Source: Hippopus hippopus (lineage: Eukaryota > Mollusca > Bivalvia > Cardiida > Cardiidae). Taken from it: 64,000 nt of DNA. The translations under genes were made by a program, and so were the position numbers. This document shows, piece after piece, positions 33,115 to 44,694 of the stretch; the first letter of the stretch is position 1; each line of letters begins with the position of its first letter. The notes below the pieces were generated by a model. It searched no databases, was not told the DNA's origin, and was given only the letters and a program-made list of their open reading frames with translations. The stretch spans positions 20,944,999-21,008,998 of the forward strand of contig OX328100.1 of the NCBI GenBank assembly GCA_946811185.2, written 5' to 3'.

Positions 33115-33385
33115 TTACCTGCCCAGGTAGCTCAGTGGTTAGCGTATCGGACTCGTGACCAAGTGGTTGTGAGTTTGATACCCTGTTCAGGCAAAATTTC
33201 TTTCCGGCGATTTTTCGTCTCTCACCTCTGATGCGTGTGAGAAAGAAGTCAGTGACTTGGAATGGAAGTTGTGTCAGTACTGGTGTGAGAAAGCCAGGAA
33301 ACACATGCGTAGGTACTCTGACCGCTGTGATATGACCTAAGCTGTTAAAACGGCGTTAAACTCCAATTCAGTTAATGAATCATTA
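33115..33385 (+). repeat. tRNA-derived SINE, plus strand
   Basis: Head CTGCCCAGGTAGCTCAGTGG with B-box-like GAGTTTGATACCC, body 'ctctcacctctgatgcgtgtgaga', end 'gttaaaacggcgttaaactccaattcagt'. It is the same subtype as the copy at 20892. Confidence 0.78.
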
Positions 33386-33414
33386 CAAAGTTATAGACTA
33401 AACAAGATGTCATT

Positions 33415-34250
33415 GATATGGTGGCATATATCTGCCATGCCATAAGATATAACTGTCGCGATAATTTAAGAAAGCTATCGCGATAAAACAAACTTTCCTG
33501 GAATTATTATCTCGATAATAAAAAGTTTAACAGAATATCGGGATAGTTCTCACCTTTCTCACGATTTTTTTTTTGCGTTCGTGCCCATAACCGACATTCA
33601 AGGTGTCTATAAATACATGCACTCGTCACAACTCGGCCGATTCCGTACCTACATCTAACTTGATGGCTCCCCTCATCCGAAGTATGCCGAATGTAAATAC
33701 ATGTAGTTACGGTTTCGGAACATCTTCCACTCATACCATATGGTCATAGATGGTATTTGAATCGTGTGAAATGGCTTCACTAAATAATATGTAACATAAC
33801 CAAACAGGGTTTTTATGAGTTTTATTTATGATAAGCAGATTAAGTTATCTTAAAGATCTTCGAACAACCTATACTAAGATTAATGCCTTTGTTCAGTTTT
33901 GAAGTGATGTTTAAATCACAGACTTTTGTCGCATCGTGTAACGTCAAAAACTACGGAGCTCATCCAAATGGCCAATTTTCTATCTATAGATATCGGGAAC
34001 GGGTAGAACTATTGCGATAATTTTATCTCGAATGTCAGTTTCGTGCACGAATAAGAGATTGTGTGTTAAAATATTTACTGATCAATGTAAAATTTTCTAG
34101 ATAGCAAATTTTATCGTGATATTTTTTCGAGAAAAAGTTTCACTTTCTAGATAAAATTTCCGGGAAACTTTGATTTATCGCCATAGTTTTCTAAAATTAT
34201 CCCGATAGTTATCTCATATCTCGTGGCAGAAATATGCCGCAATACACTGA
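33415..34250. mobile_element. Family H inverted-repeat element
   Basis: Left arm 'gtggcatatatctgccatgcc…taactgtcgcgataattt…agctatcgcgataaa' (33421-33505) is inverted at 34155-34241 ('tttatcgccatag…gttatctcatatctcgtggc'). The element is about 830 bases with arms of about 85 and no open frame of note. Extra GATA/ATCGCGA motifs occur inside. Confidence 0.72.
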
Positions 34251-34990
34251 CAAGGTACAAGATGTTTGCTTCATGCTCGAACTTGATCAGACATAATAAC
34301 CGGATTGGACTGGGCCGAACCGGATCAGATTTACATGAAGTAACCGAATCGGACCAGATCTGACTTTATAACCGGATTGGTCCATTTTTCTCCAATCTTG
34401 TATGGATCAACCAAGTTTTACCTTTACAAAGGCCGCTAATTTCACATTTGGTAGTCTATCAATACTTTCAGTACTTTGATTGTACTTATAAAATAGCAGG
34501 AAACAGCAGTGAATAATGAAGAGTCATCCCTAGTTGAAAATTTAGTCTTATGAAATGTATGTGAAGACGGTCTTGAGGTGTCTTCCTGTGAAATTCATAA
34601 AGTTCTTATATGTGAATATTATTATTATTTTGTTACTATGAGAAGTCTTGCATGCAAGCTGGTTCACTTTTCAAATGTCTTGTGAATTTGGACTGTCAGT
34701 TGTTGTGTCAGTGTGCTAAACTTAAAATATACTATGCTTAATCAAGTTAGAAAGTGAAAGTTACTGGCGACCCTAGCGTGAAAACTGAAGCACCCTCACA
34801 AATAAGAAAGGTCTACGGCTCTCATCACCGATCGGCTCAAGGGGACCTAGCCTGTTATGAAAGGTAGAGTTGAAAATCGATTCGATTTTAACTGCTAAAT
34901 CAACTTAATGTAAATTTCTTTTTCTGATGATTCCTTCATTAGAAATCAAAATATTGTAAATTCGCAACGTAGATCCAGGGATTGTAAATA
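34251..34990. other. No gene seen
   Basis: A short run with 'aaccggattgg' phrases repeated three times (34297-34385), then unremarkable DNA up to the candidate exon. Confidence 0.4.
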
Positions 34991-34997
34991 CACATAC

Positions 34998-35148
34998 CAA
35001 AGGCGTGGATCAGGCACAGATTCCGTTTTGCTGCTTTTCCTCGAAAAGGCATGCTTCCAACTTTGATTTGAAAGCCCATGTTTCTGTGCGTCCGCCTGTC
35101 CCCCTTTAGTGCATATGTGAGATTTCCAATAAGGGGAGCGTCGTAGGC
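34998..35148 (-). CDS. Candidate internal coding exon, unknown gene
   Basis: On the minus strand a strong acceptor (TCATTTCCTTTAG) opens a 151-base exon that is open throughout, starts on a codon boundary and ends at CCTTTG|GTATGTG. It begins A-Y-D-A-P-L-I-G-N-L-T-Y-A-L-K-G and continues with G-F-Q-I-K-V-G-S-M-P-F-R-G-K. Base composition is richer in GC than its flanks and it matches no repeat here. The peptide looks like a folded-domain fragment, but I do not recognise the family. The frame leaves one base, so at least one more exon is needed before the candidate terminal exon at 29929-30046. Confidence 0.45.
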
Positions 35149-35204
35149 CTAAAGGAAATGATATAAATGTTTCATATGACGTTGGTAACATACAGAGGAT
35201 CTTA

Positions 35205-35270
35205 CATGAGTGTTCATGTACGAGTTGACTAAAATTGCATGGCGCGAGCCTTGGCGAGCGTCACATTTTA
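35205..35270. repeat. Short inverted repeat
   Basis: 'gttgactaaaat' and 'attttagtcaac' flank a GC-rich core with GCGAGCC…GGCGAGCG. Possibly the end of an unrecognised element. Confidence 0.5.
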
Positions 35271-36279
35271 GTCAACGAGTTTGATTAAAATGATAATACG
35301 GGCGAAAGACCGCGCCGAAGGCCTCCGGGGGATAACGGTACGCGAAATTACCAACTATAACATGCAAATACAAAATTCAGATGTATCTTGCCCTTTCTGA
35401 GGCCGTACAATCAACACCCATGCACATTATGTGTAGCTTGGTCACTGAAATCGTCATGTCGCCAAGAAACTATCATTATTGATGTAGACTAACGCCACTA
35501 ATTAAAACAAGTATTTCGGGGTAAACAACCTTTTTACGCAAAGTTTTGATGGAAACCTTGCTACATTTCAAAAAAAAAAAAAAAAAATCTAACATAATAT
35601 AAGGAACGCTAAAATGATGACGAGACTCAGTTGTGACGCCAATTCTCTGTAATAAACAGGAGAATCTCAGTAAGTCCTCCAGATTCGGTACAAGAATCCA
35701 GTTTTGTTCCATTTGATATAACAGATAGCTCCCTTACAGACTTGTTTTTAACAATACATGTATTACCATTTTTTCAACACACTGCACCTCGTAAGATGGG
35801 AAAAAGACGAAGAATTCATTTAAGTGGAACCGTAATAATTATGTAGTAATCAACGAGTCTTGTCAAAGATTCCGAATAAAATTAGTGCATCTAACTCTGA
35901 AATGTAACTGAATGCATATTCGAGACCACAAATGACGTGCGGGATATGTGCAAAGTGATTCTGTTGGCTAGTACACTCGACCTTTTCAAAATGTAGCGAA
36001 AAAGCTGGTTCATACTTGTAAACAGTAATAAACGAGTCGTAATAAACGAGCCCTTGACATCAATCATGTTAAAATCATGATAGCAAAATCATGTAATTCA
36101 ACATTATTTATCTTCGGTTCTATTTCGGTTGTTAAAATCCCTTTGATTACAGTGAATGTTGTGTCTGGTTATGACGTAAACATCACGATTCTTAGGTTAC
36201 GTGTCGGAAACTATGATGTATTTCTAAAAGGGTCTCGTTGATTGCATATTGCAGATTATTCTGTTGTAATTTATATTTT
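35271..36279. other. No gene seen
   Basis: Includes a poly-A tract (35572-35587) and several 'aataaacgag' phrases. No supported exon. Confidence 0.35.
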
Positions 36280-36535
36280 AGCGATGCTCTGTGAAAAGAG
36301 TTTTGATGCATTTGTAAAAAGTATCGACCCATGTCAGTCTGCGCAGTTGGCACAGGCAGACCAGTGTGGAAACGATTTGCTTTTTGCAAACTTTCTACAG
36401 TCAAGTATCACTCTACCTCATGATTTGACAAAATAGATTTTATGGATCCATTACAATATAAAGACTTAATTGATTTAAACACATTACGGAGATTCATGAA
36501 CCCCCCCCCCCTCTCTTTGCCAAACATGACTCATT
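36280..36535 (+). mobile_element. Family C MITE
   Basis: CGATGCTCTGTGAAAAGAG start, GC hairpin eroded (CAGTCTGCGCAGTTGGCACAGG), right end 'gattcatgaaccccccc' with a C run. Confidence 0.72.
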
Positions 36536-38800
36536 TAAATTGATACCAAGTATGTATTTATTCAAATATAAGTCGTAGTTCTTAGAAATGATGATCATAA
36601 ATCAGACCTTTGTCGATGTTTGCGGGGGTGGGGGGGGGATCTATGGTGAATTTAAGAGGTGTATTTCTTTTTTATTAAAACATATTACATACACTCTAGG
36701 ATCGATATTCCTTCGCCAATAAAAATCGAAATGTAAAGATAACGCAGTTTAACTTCAAAGATTTACTATAATCTTTGTGTCGGTGTCCGACAGTGGTGAA
36801 AACATTTTAGCAGTGGAAAAAGTTGCAGCTGTGAAATGATAAAGAGATGCAGAAAAAAGATGTCAATGGATCCAATGATGATCGTATTTGAACCAACAAC
36901 GAAACTGGGTCGAATTTTCACAGTTCAAGATGACGTTTTGAAAATTTACCGATTTAAAGATTTTTACAAGTGTTCATAACGTTAACACTCTAAGTGTAAT
37001 AAACGGGACAAAGGATTAAAGTCAACAAATATGATCCTTGTTCATTCTTCTTAGCTGTATGTCGAAATTTATGGTTTTGGTTGTTAACTCTGTTGGATTT
37101 CCTCATAATTCGAGTAAATCGCGTTAAAATAGCGTTCATTTAGGTTTTTATAGACACAATAATAGACGGGACAATCACTAGTAATAAACGGGACAGCGGG
37201 GGAAAAGTTCTAGTATAATTTTAAGTATTCATTCGAGGATGAAAAAAAATTGGCTATAATGAGTAAACATGTTTACTGTATGAAAGCATAGGATTCTTGA
37301 AAATTATTCCACCTTTGACATATTTTATGAAAAAGAATTGAATAGTTTTCAAGCATATACTACACCATTTTTATGGAAATATATTTTTCAAGCCCAGCAT
37401 AGTGCATATTTTTCTTGGTAACATACACATACATGTATTATATACCAGTTGACGGGAAATTTTATCAAAATTACGACAAAAACATTCAAAATTGTCCAAA
37501 GCTGATTAAGCTTGGAAAGCGGCATCTATTCTGAGCAATGGTAGTTCTTAAAATCATGCAGTTGATAATGCATGTATATACATAAACATAGGTGAAAGTT
37601 CTTAAAAATAAGTTCAAGGCTGGTGAAATTCAAAATTCGGTAGCTTTAAACATGGAACTACCTGGCGGAATGAAGCAAAGTAATAAAATGCAACATAAAA
37701 AATTCCGAATTTTTATGTGCCCAATGGTCATGTTTCGTGACAATGAGTCTATAACGAACGTGAGATTCTACTAATCACATAAAACAAAATGACAGACGAA
37801 TAAGTATCCTGCATTATCATTTTTTCCTATATATCATTCACGGGTCCATATTTACTGATGCAGTTCGGTTTGAAAAGTGTTAATACACAAGAAGATAGCT
37901 CTATGCAGTTTACATCGAAAGTAGAATGAAACACTTTCTAGAGGGAGCAAATCAAAATATTTTCACAATTTGTTGACTTTAAATTATTTGTGCTGCATTT
38001 CTTGTTGTTACTAAACATGAAAATCATAACATTTTCCGCACGAATACGACTCTGCAAATTGCAACAATGACATCATTTTCCCGCAAAATGGCGAATTAAT
38101 ACAAATTCCGGCACGTGCTGTGGTTGGTCTCGCCAGCTTCACGCACTCATAACTACAAATCTAAATCGGAACCCAAAATACGATAATACACTAGCGTTTT
38201 ATCGAAAATTAGTCATGGGTTTAATACACTGCTGGAGGAGGTTTGGTGTTATAAATAGAGTTTTACACGCAGATTTTTTTAAAGGAATACCAAAGGATAT
38301 CTCTTAAAATTAAGTTTTATTCAGTAAAAAAGGGCAAGCTTCGCATTTAGATAATTCTAGGTTATCGTTTTGCAGTGGGGAAGCTGTCTACGCGGGTTGT
38401 TCGAAAAGTTCAGTAAATCTTTTTTTTTTTCTGTTTAAAATCATGTTATCATAAATGAACTCATGACAGACTTTTGAATCAATAGAATTCTTAGTTTTAC
38501 AGTAAATACGTGTATGGTGATGTACTCGTATTTATGATAAAAGATTTAAAATATTATAAACATTGAGGTAAAAGGTCACGGAACAGTCCATGTAAAGTGG
38601 ACGAATATTAACACAATGTCAAGGCACGATATTCAGTTATTTTTCGACATATTTTCACCTAAAACCAAATTTCGTTACACAAGAGTTTTTTCTTAGAAAA
38701 CCTTATGAAAGGCTGTACATTTTCATGAGCGTGCAAAGATGGCTTTAAAATCAAAACGAAGATGGGAATATATAGAAAACGCGATGATTCACCAAGGCTT
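36536..38800. other. Mostly unique AT-rich DNA
   Basis: No secure gene. 'taataaacgggaca' recurs at about 37000 and 37180 with a variant at 37157. A 60-codon plus-strand frame (37592-37774) lacks support. A CAG acceptor at 38374 followed by a short open stretch is too weak to call. Confidence 0.35.
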
Positions 38801-38809
38801 TTTTAAAGT

Positions 38810-39027
38810 AAAACGACAAAACTTTATACTGGTCCAAATTGAAAGCATATGCAGACGACAAACCAATTCCGTCCATAAAGACGGCATCTGTCTTTGAAAA
38901 GTGAGAAAACATTGCGGAAAAAGGAGAAAATGCTGGTTACCAGCAATTTTTTCCTTTTACCACATTTTTTTCATAAGCCATCTTCCTCAGGGTCGTTGAA
39001 ACACGTGACTGTGTGGTAAAGGGTAAA
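38810..39027 (+). mobile_element. Family A MITE
   Basis: Left terminus missing; complete arms; GTGTGGTAAAGGGT end. Confidence 0.75.
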
Positions 39028-39039
39028 ATATCATTCAAC

Positions 39040-39112
39040 AAACCGATCAGACTGTACGTTCTGTTCTGTTCAGTCCGATCTTGACCCATGCAGTCCGCAA
39101 AAGCCCATGGTT
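39040..39112. repeat. Family B fragment
   Basis: 'gatcagactgtacgttctgttctgttcagtccgatcttgac' is a B centre with a changed apex. Confidence 0.55.
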
Positions 39113-39139
39113 TCGTCTTTGTCCATAAATGTTTATTGA

Positions 39140-39366
39140 TTAACTTTACAAAACGACAAAATTTTAGACTGGTCCAAATTGAAAGCACGTGCAGACGACT
39201 AAATAAACGTAACTTAAAAATTGAAATTTGTTTCCAGCAGGGTAGATAACATTGTGGGAAAAGGAGAAAATGCTGGTTACCAGCATTTTCTCCTTTTCCC
39301 ACAATGTTTTCAAAAGGCTTCTATCTCAGGGTCGTAAAAACCAGGGATTGTTTGGCAAAGGGTTAA
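39140..39366 (+). mobile_element. Family A MITE, shares TTAA with the next copy
   Basis: TTAACTTTACAAAACGAC start, perfect long hairpin, TTGTTTGGCAAAGGGTTAA end. Its last TTAA (39363-39366) is the first TTAA of the next copy. Confidence 0.85.
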
Positions 39367-39590
39367 CTTTTTACCACACATCCCTAGTTTAAACAACCCT
39401 AAGGAAGAAGCCTTTTGAAAACATTGTAGGAAAAGGAGAAAATGCTTGTTACCAGGATTTTCTCTTTTTCCCCACAATGTTTTTAACCCTTTAGAAGACA
39501 GGTTTCATAATATGTGCAGCGTTCAATTTATCGTCTGCAAATGCTTTGAATTTGGACAAGTTTAAACTTTTGTAGTTTGGTAAAGGGTTG
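39363..39590 (-). mobile_element. Family A MITE, head-on with the previous copy
   Basis: TTAACTTTTTACCACACA start and GTTTGGTAAAGGGTT end in opposite orientation to its neighbour. Confidence 0.82.
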
Positions 39591-39998
39591 ACGGAGAAAA
39601 TTTCCATTTCATTGATGCAGAGGATAATAACAATAAAAGATTCAAACAATTCTTGAATTATTATTTCTTTTTTTTTTATTTTAAAAAATATCTTACAACC
39701 AACAGTTCTTGTTAAAATGAATTAGAAAATATCTGTTTCTGTTTAGTAATCCATATACAAGATAATAGAAAACGAAAAAAGAACAAAACAAACCAAATGA
39801 AACAGACGACTTTTTGAAAACGTCTGATAAAATACGGACAATCAAAATGAATTAATGAATTATGGTTCACTGTAGAATCACATCTGAAAGCATTGTGGGA
39901 AAATGAAAAAAATACGTCGTTAGTACAGTTTCTCTTTCATCAACAATGTCCTTTTTTGAAAATCGTCTGCAGACTGACCAAAAAGAGTTGTCTGCAAT
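39591..39998. other. AT-rich spacer with a decayed A-like stretch
   Basis: 39880-39990 ('gaaagcattgtgggaaaatgaaaa…ctctttcatcaacaatg') looks like an old family A hairpin. No gene seen. Confidence 0.35.
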
Positions 39999-40226
39999 AC
40001 TAATCATTCACCAAACAGTCTAAATTTCTATCGTTCCTGAGTAAGCAGGTTTGTGAAAACATCGTGGGAAAAGGAGAAAATGCTGGTTACCAGCATTTTC
40101 TCCTTTTCTCACAATTTTTTCTACCCTTTTCGTACAGAAATTCCAATCTTTGAGATTAAATTTGTCGTAGGCATTTGCTTTCAACTTGTTAAAGTGTAAA
40201 ATTTTGTCGTTTGGTACAGCGCTAAA
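39999..40226 (-). mobile_element. Family A MITE
   Basis: CATTCACCAAACAGTC start; full hairpin; GTTTGGTACAGCGCTAA end. Confidence 0.78.
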
Positions 40227-40360
40227 TTTTTCTTAAAATAGTCAAAATGTACCTGAAATAACAACTTTAAATATATTTCTCAACTGGATGGGGTAACAAC
40301 AATGTTTAGAAATTCATCTGCCGCAAAAATATGTAGTCGAAATGTATTTACATAGATATG

Positions 40361-40617
40361 GGTCAAGTTCTTTAAAAGGGGGCATAATGCATCTGCAAAA
40401 AGTATCGACTCAGGTCAGCCTGCGCAGGCTAAACCAAGTCGAAACTTTTTGCTATTTGTAAATTTTCTTGATTTCAAAGGACCATTTCACCTCATTATTC
40501 AGTCGAATTTAGACAAAATGGATTTTATGGATCCATAATCCGTAATATGTGATGACTTGCTTGGTATAATGAATTACGGAGATGCATGAAATTCCCTTTT
40601 GTCAGAGTATGGCCCAT
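40361..40617 (+). mobile_element. Family C MITE
   Basis: The GC hairpin is shortened to CAGCCTGCGCAGGCTAA. Ends GGTCAAGTTCTTTAAAAGG and GTCAGAGTATGGCCC. Confidence 0.72.
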
Positions 40618-40849
40618 TGACATTAAGCTGACATATTGGGAAAGTATAGTTGGAAAACAAGCAAGTGTTTTAAGAAGGATATTTTCCATTTCCCCTCGAT
40701 GCTTTACCAGTCTGTTTATCCTTCATGTTATTTAAGATTGTAAGAAGACCAAAAACAGTACGTTCTGTGATGGCGTTGTCCTGAGTATGATGCCTATATG
40801 ACAAGGTCACGTGTGGTGGGTTATTTTTTTTTTTTGCTAGACTAGCTCA

Positions 40850-40935
40850 ACACGTCGCAAAGAGTAAATACAGGATAGGACCGCATGTTTTGTACAGTCC
40901 GAGCTTGATTCACAGAGCCCGCAGGAGTATCAGAG
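40850..40935. repeat. Family B fragment
   Basis: 'caggataggaccgcatgttttgtacagtccgagcttg' is a decayed B centre. Confidence 0.4.
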
Positions 40936-41027
40936 CTCGCTACTTGCTTACTTGAGATTAATTACGTTAGAAATGGAGACAGAATTCTGACAAAAAATAA
41001 CTAAGCATAAGCATTAATTAAAAGTTT

Positions 41028-41244
41028 ATAAAACATGCCCGAGTTTTAACAAACCCGTAGAAGAATCATTTTGAAAACATTGTGGGAAAATGAGGAAATG
41101 CTGGTTACCAGCATTTTCTCCTTTTCCCACTATGTTTTCTCCCCTTTCGAAGACAGGAATCATATTTTAAGCTCCCTTGTTTTGTCGTCTGCAAATGCTC
41201 CCAATTTGATTGAGTCTAAAATGTTGTCATTTAATAAAGAGTTA
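41028..41244 (-). mobile_element. Family A MITE
   Basis: Good hairpin, left terminus altered, 'ttaataaagagttaa' right end. Confidence 0.75.
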
Positions 41245-41599
41245 AGAAGGTAAAAAAGCTGGACCGCCATTTTGGCAAAATAATCAAGGTACTAGAAGTA
41301 TCAATAATGCTTTTTGTCGTTTAAATTTGATTTTACGCTAATTTCAACGTTTGTTCAGTCATACCACGACAACAGCTTTTTCGCAAAGTCTTTCCAATAC
41401 GGCACAGTTAATGAAAAAAAAAACACTACATTTACTTTTGAACGGCAGAGCTTTGTCGCCAATCTCACTGACATTTAGAAAAAAAAAAAAGATCTGCTTA
41501 AATGCTGAGGCCAAATACCTATACTAAGCAATTTTTTTTTTATAAAAAACAGCTTTAACATTTAACATAGCAACAGTCTTTTGTAAATGACGTGTTAAG

Positions 41600-41815
41600 G
41601 CTTATCAGACGATAAAAATATTAAATGGTCCTAATTTAAAGAATTTGCAGACGGCTAATCAAACGAAGCTCAAATCAGTCAACTCGTTCAAATTTCGTTT
41701 AAAAGGATGGAAATGGTTGTGGAAAAAGGAGAAAATGCTGGTTACCACTATTTTTTCCCTATCCCCCGATGGTTTCATAATCCTTCTTTCACAGAGCCAG
41801 GGAGGACTCTAGATT
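41600..41815 (+). mobile_element. Family A MITE, diverged
   Basis: Left arm 'gacgataaaaatattaaatggtcc…gcagacgg'; hairpin partly intact; right end lost. Confidence 0.6.
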
Positions 41816-41828
41816 TTGAAACAGAGTA

Positions 41829-42549
41829 AACTAGAACTGTCGCAAAGCGTACAAAAACCGCCCCCACAGCACCTTGTCATTGAAGCAGCACATTCAAAGA
41901 ATGGAAATAATTTTCAAAACAAAGATCACCAGTGACCTTGACCTTTGACCAATATGACCCCAAAACAAAAGGGTACCTCCTTGGTTCATGGGAAACACTT
42001 GTATAAAGTTTCTGAGTCCTAGGTCAAACAGCTATTGAGTTAGAACACAGAAACGATTTTCAAACAAAGTTCACCTGTGACCTTGACCTTTGACCAATAT
42101 GCCCAAAAAATAGGGCATCTTCTTGGATCATGAGCAACACTTGTATAAAGTTTCAGGGTCCTAGGTCAAACAGCTATCGAGTTAGAGCACAGAAACTGTG
42201 ACCTTGACCTTTGACCAATATGACCCCAAAACGGTAGGACTTCTTCTTGGGTCATGAGAAACACTTGTATAAAGTTTCAGAATCCTAGGTCAAACAGCTA
42301 TTGAGTCAGAGCATGGAAACGATTTTCAAACAAAGTTCACCTGTGACCTTGACTTTTGACCCATGTGACCCCAAAAACTACAAGGCACCTCCTTGGGGTC
42401 ATGAGCAACACTTGTATAAAGTTTCAGGGTTCTAGGTCAAACGGCTTTTGAGTTAGAACACGGAAATGAAAACAAGACGGACGGATGGACGGACAGACAG
42501 ACGTGGTGAAACCGGTATATTTTCCTCTACTTCGTAGGTAGGGGGTATA
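41829..42549 (+). repeat. F3 modular element
   Basis: Four modules of ~127-145 bases carry 'gtgaccttgacctttgaccaatatgacccc', 'cacttgtataaagtttcagggtcctaggtcaaac' and 'gagttagagcac-gaaacg'. A 3' 'gacggacggatggacggac' run and 'cgtaggtagggggtataat' follow. It is a different sequence from F1/F2 but built the same way. Confidence 0.75.
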
Positions 42550-42671
42550 ATCACCATCGTCTACCTAGGTTATTGTACCGATTAGATAGATAGGCTTACA
42601 CAAATAATTCTAGAAAACAACGAGTTCCGGGTAAAGAAGTAAATATCTACAATAGAAAAGATAGTCAAGTT

Positions 42672-42900
42672 TATCCCTTTACCATACAATCCTGTGTTTT
42701 AACGATTCCGAGAATGAAAGGCTTTTGAGACCACTGAAGGAAAAGGAGAAAATGCTGGTAACCAGCATTTTCTCTATTTCCAAAAATATTTTCAACCCTT
42801 TCAGAGACACGCCCAGTCTTTCAGTACACATTTGCTTTGTCGTCTGCGAATGCTTTCCATTTGGGCGAATCCAAAGTTTTGTCGTCTGGTAAAGAGTTAA
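42672..42900 (-). mobile_element. Family A MITE
   Basis: 'tatccctttaccatacaatcc' start, CGTCTGGTAAAGAGTTAA end; good hairpin. Confidence 0.8.
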
Positions 42901-43084
42901 AAATAACCCGAAGAGTGGCACATAAATGAAAGATGCGTTTTCAGCAAACTAAACATTACACAAATACTGCAATTTCTGGACAGGGTTGGAAAACACTACT
43001 TGAAAAATATTCAGCAGTATAGATCAGAGTCAAAAGTTAATCCAACAGCATGGTCAGTACTGTAGAAATAGCGGATATTTGTAT

Positions 43085-43579
43085 ATTTTTTTCGGTGAAA
43101 GATCTAAATTTATTTCATCGATTGAACATCATTGGAAATATTTTCACGAGTGGCGCAGCCACTCATGAAAGAATTACCGTTGATGTTAAAGAGATGGCAT
43201 AAATTTCGATCTTTCAACGAAATTAAAAAAACAAACTTTCTATTTATTTCATGCTTCTAACCCCTTTTTGTTTAAACTTTCATCAAAATCAAGTACAGTT
43301 GTTTTCGGCAATTCCCATTTGGCGTTCCTCCCGCCCATAAGAACGATTTACAATATTACGTAAAGCGCAAGAAATGTAGGGTGAATGTGCGTAAATTACG
43401 TCATTTCCGATTGGTTGAATGGCACGCACTGTTTTCCTAGACCTGTAACTAGTGCACGGGAACTACTGTTACGGAAACATTTACGGTAAATTTCACTGGT
43501 CGTAGGGTTACGAATTATCGAATCTTATAATCCACCATTGTTTCCCGATAAACTACAGAAAAACATGAAATAATAAAGA
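43085..43579. mobile_element. Family G element, older copy
   Basis: It begins CGGTGAAAGATC and contains an eroded version of the terminal palindrome seen perfectly in the other copy (62519). It shares with it 'tttatttcatgct', the acgtca motifs, 'gtgcacgggaac-actgtt' and an 'acatgaaataa' end. About 490 bases; no open frame. Confidence 0.75.
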
Positions 43580-43747
43580 TAATACCCAGTATATTAGTCT
43601 AAAGCTGCAGATTATTGGCAACATTAGGCGCTTTGGGGACAATGTAGATAAATATCAGTCCTAGATCTCAACTGTCATGTAGTATGCTATCTCTTCAAAT
43701 ATATTTGGCTCTGTGCCACATCCTATACATGAAATACTAATACAGAC

Positions 43748-44012
43748 CGGTAATGCTGTGTAAAAAGGATACCCATTGCATCTGCAAAAGGTATCGACCA
43801 AGGCCAGCCTGCGCAATCTGCGCAGGCTGACCCAGGTCGAAACTTTTTATTATTAGTCAATTTTCTGCATGTCAAAAGACTACTGTACCTCATGATTCAG
43901 TCGATTGTAATATGAAATGGATTTCATGGATCCATAATTAAGTGTTGACTTGCTTGGTATAATGCACCACGGAGATGCATTAAACCCTCTTTTCCCACAG
44001 CATGGCTCATAT
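43748..44012 (+). mobile_element. Family C MITE
   Basis: Hairpin CAGCCTGCGCAATCTGCGCA with AGGCTG; ends 'gtaatgctgtgtaaaaagg' and 'ccacagcatggctcat'. Confidence 0.78.
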
Positions 44013-44274
44013 ATTTAGCAGTTTTTTCGTATGACTATAGGCCACTGAAACTCCATTAGTCTATCAAGGAATATCTAAATTTTCATTGGTCGATCATGGG
44101 ACACCGTTACTAAATATAGCACATTAGCGTATTGCCTCTATATCGTATATAATAACGTTATCATAGGCGCCGATGTGTTATTTTTAATAACAGTGCTCGA
44201 TGATCGACAGGTGAAAATTTCAGAGTTCCGAGATAGACGAAAGAGGCTTGAAAGGCCTATGGTAAAAATTCTTT

Positions 44275-44430
44275 AACGGTCGACAAAATATTAGACCAGT
44301 CTAATTTGAAAGTGTTTGCTGACGACAAACTGAATGTAGTTCGTATGATGGGATTTTCCATAACACGGGTGAGAAAAGGAGAAAATTCTGGCTCCCAGCA
44401 TTCTCTTCTTTTTCCACAAAGCTTTTAACC
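44275..44430 (+). mobile_element. Family A MITE, right arm replaced
   Basis: Left arm and hairpin with an altered apex; it runs into the B copy that follows. Confidence 0.6.
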
Positions 44431-44431
44431 A

Positions 44432-44640
44432 ATCCTTAGGCCGCTAAGGGCTACCCAAGGACCTTTTACGGACAGTGTAGACCAAGATCAGACTGCACAG
44501 AACGTGCCGTCTGATCTTGCATCTACACTGTCCGATAAGGAGATATTTTCCCCCCAAAATACCTTTGAAATTGCAAAATATGGGTTTTTACTACCGGCTT
44601 TCAAGTTACAGTTGGCTTATTTAGAAGATTAAGGGTTGAA
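44432..44640 (+). mobile_element. Family B MITE downstream of the zinc-finger gene
   Basis: TTAACCAATCC-TTAGGCCGCTAA start, GATCAGACTGCACAGAACGT centre and palindromic partner, 'ttagaagattaagggttgaa' end. It lies 55 bases past the stop codon of the zinc-finger gene and so is probably in its 3' UTR. Confidence 0.8.
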
Positions 44641-44694
44641 CAACTTTCTACTAGGATCGGCGAGTCGTTAAAGCACAAGATCAATTGGAAAAAG

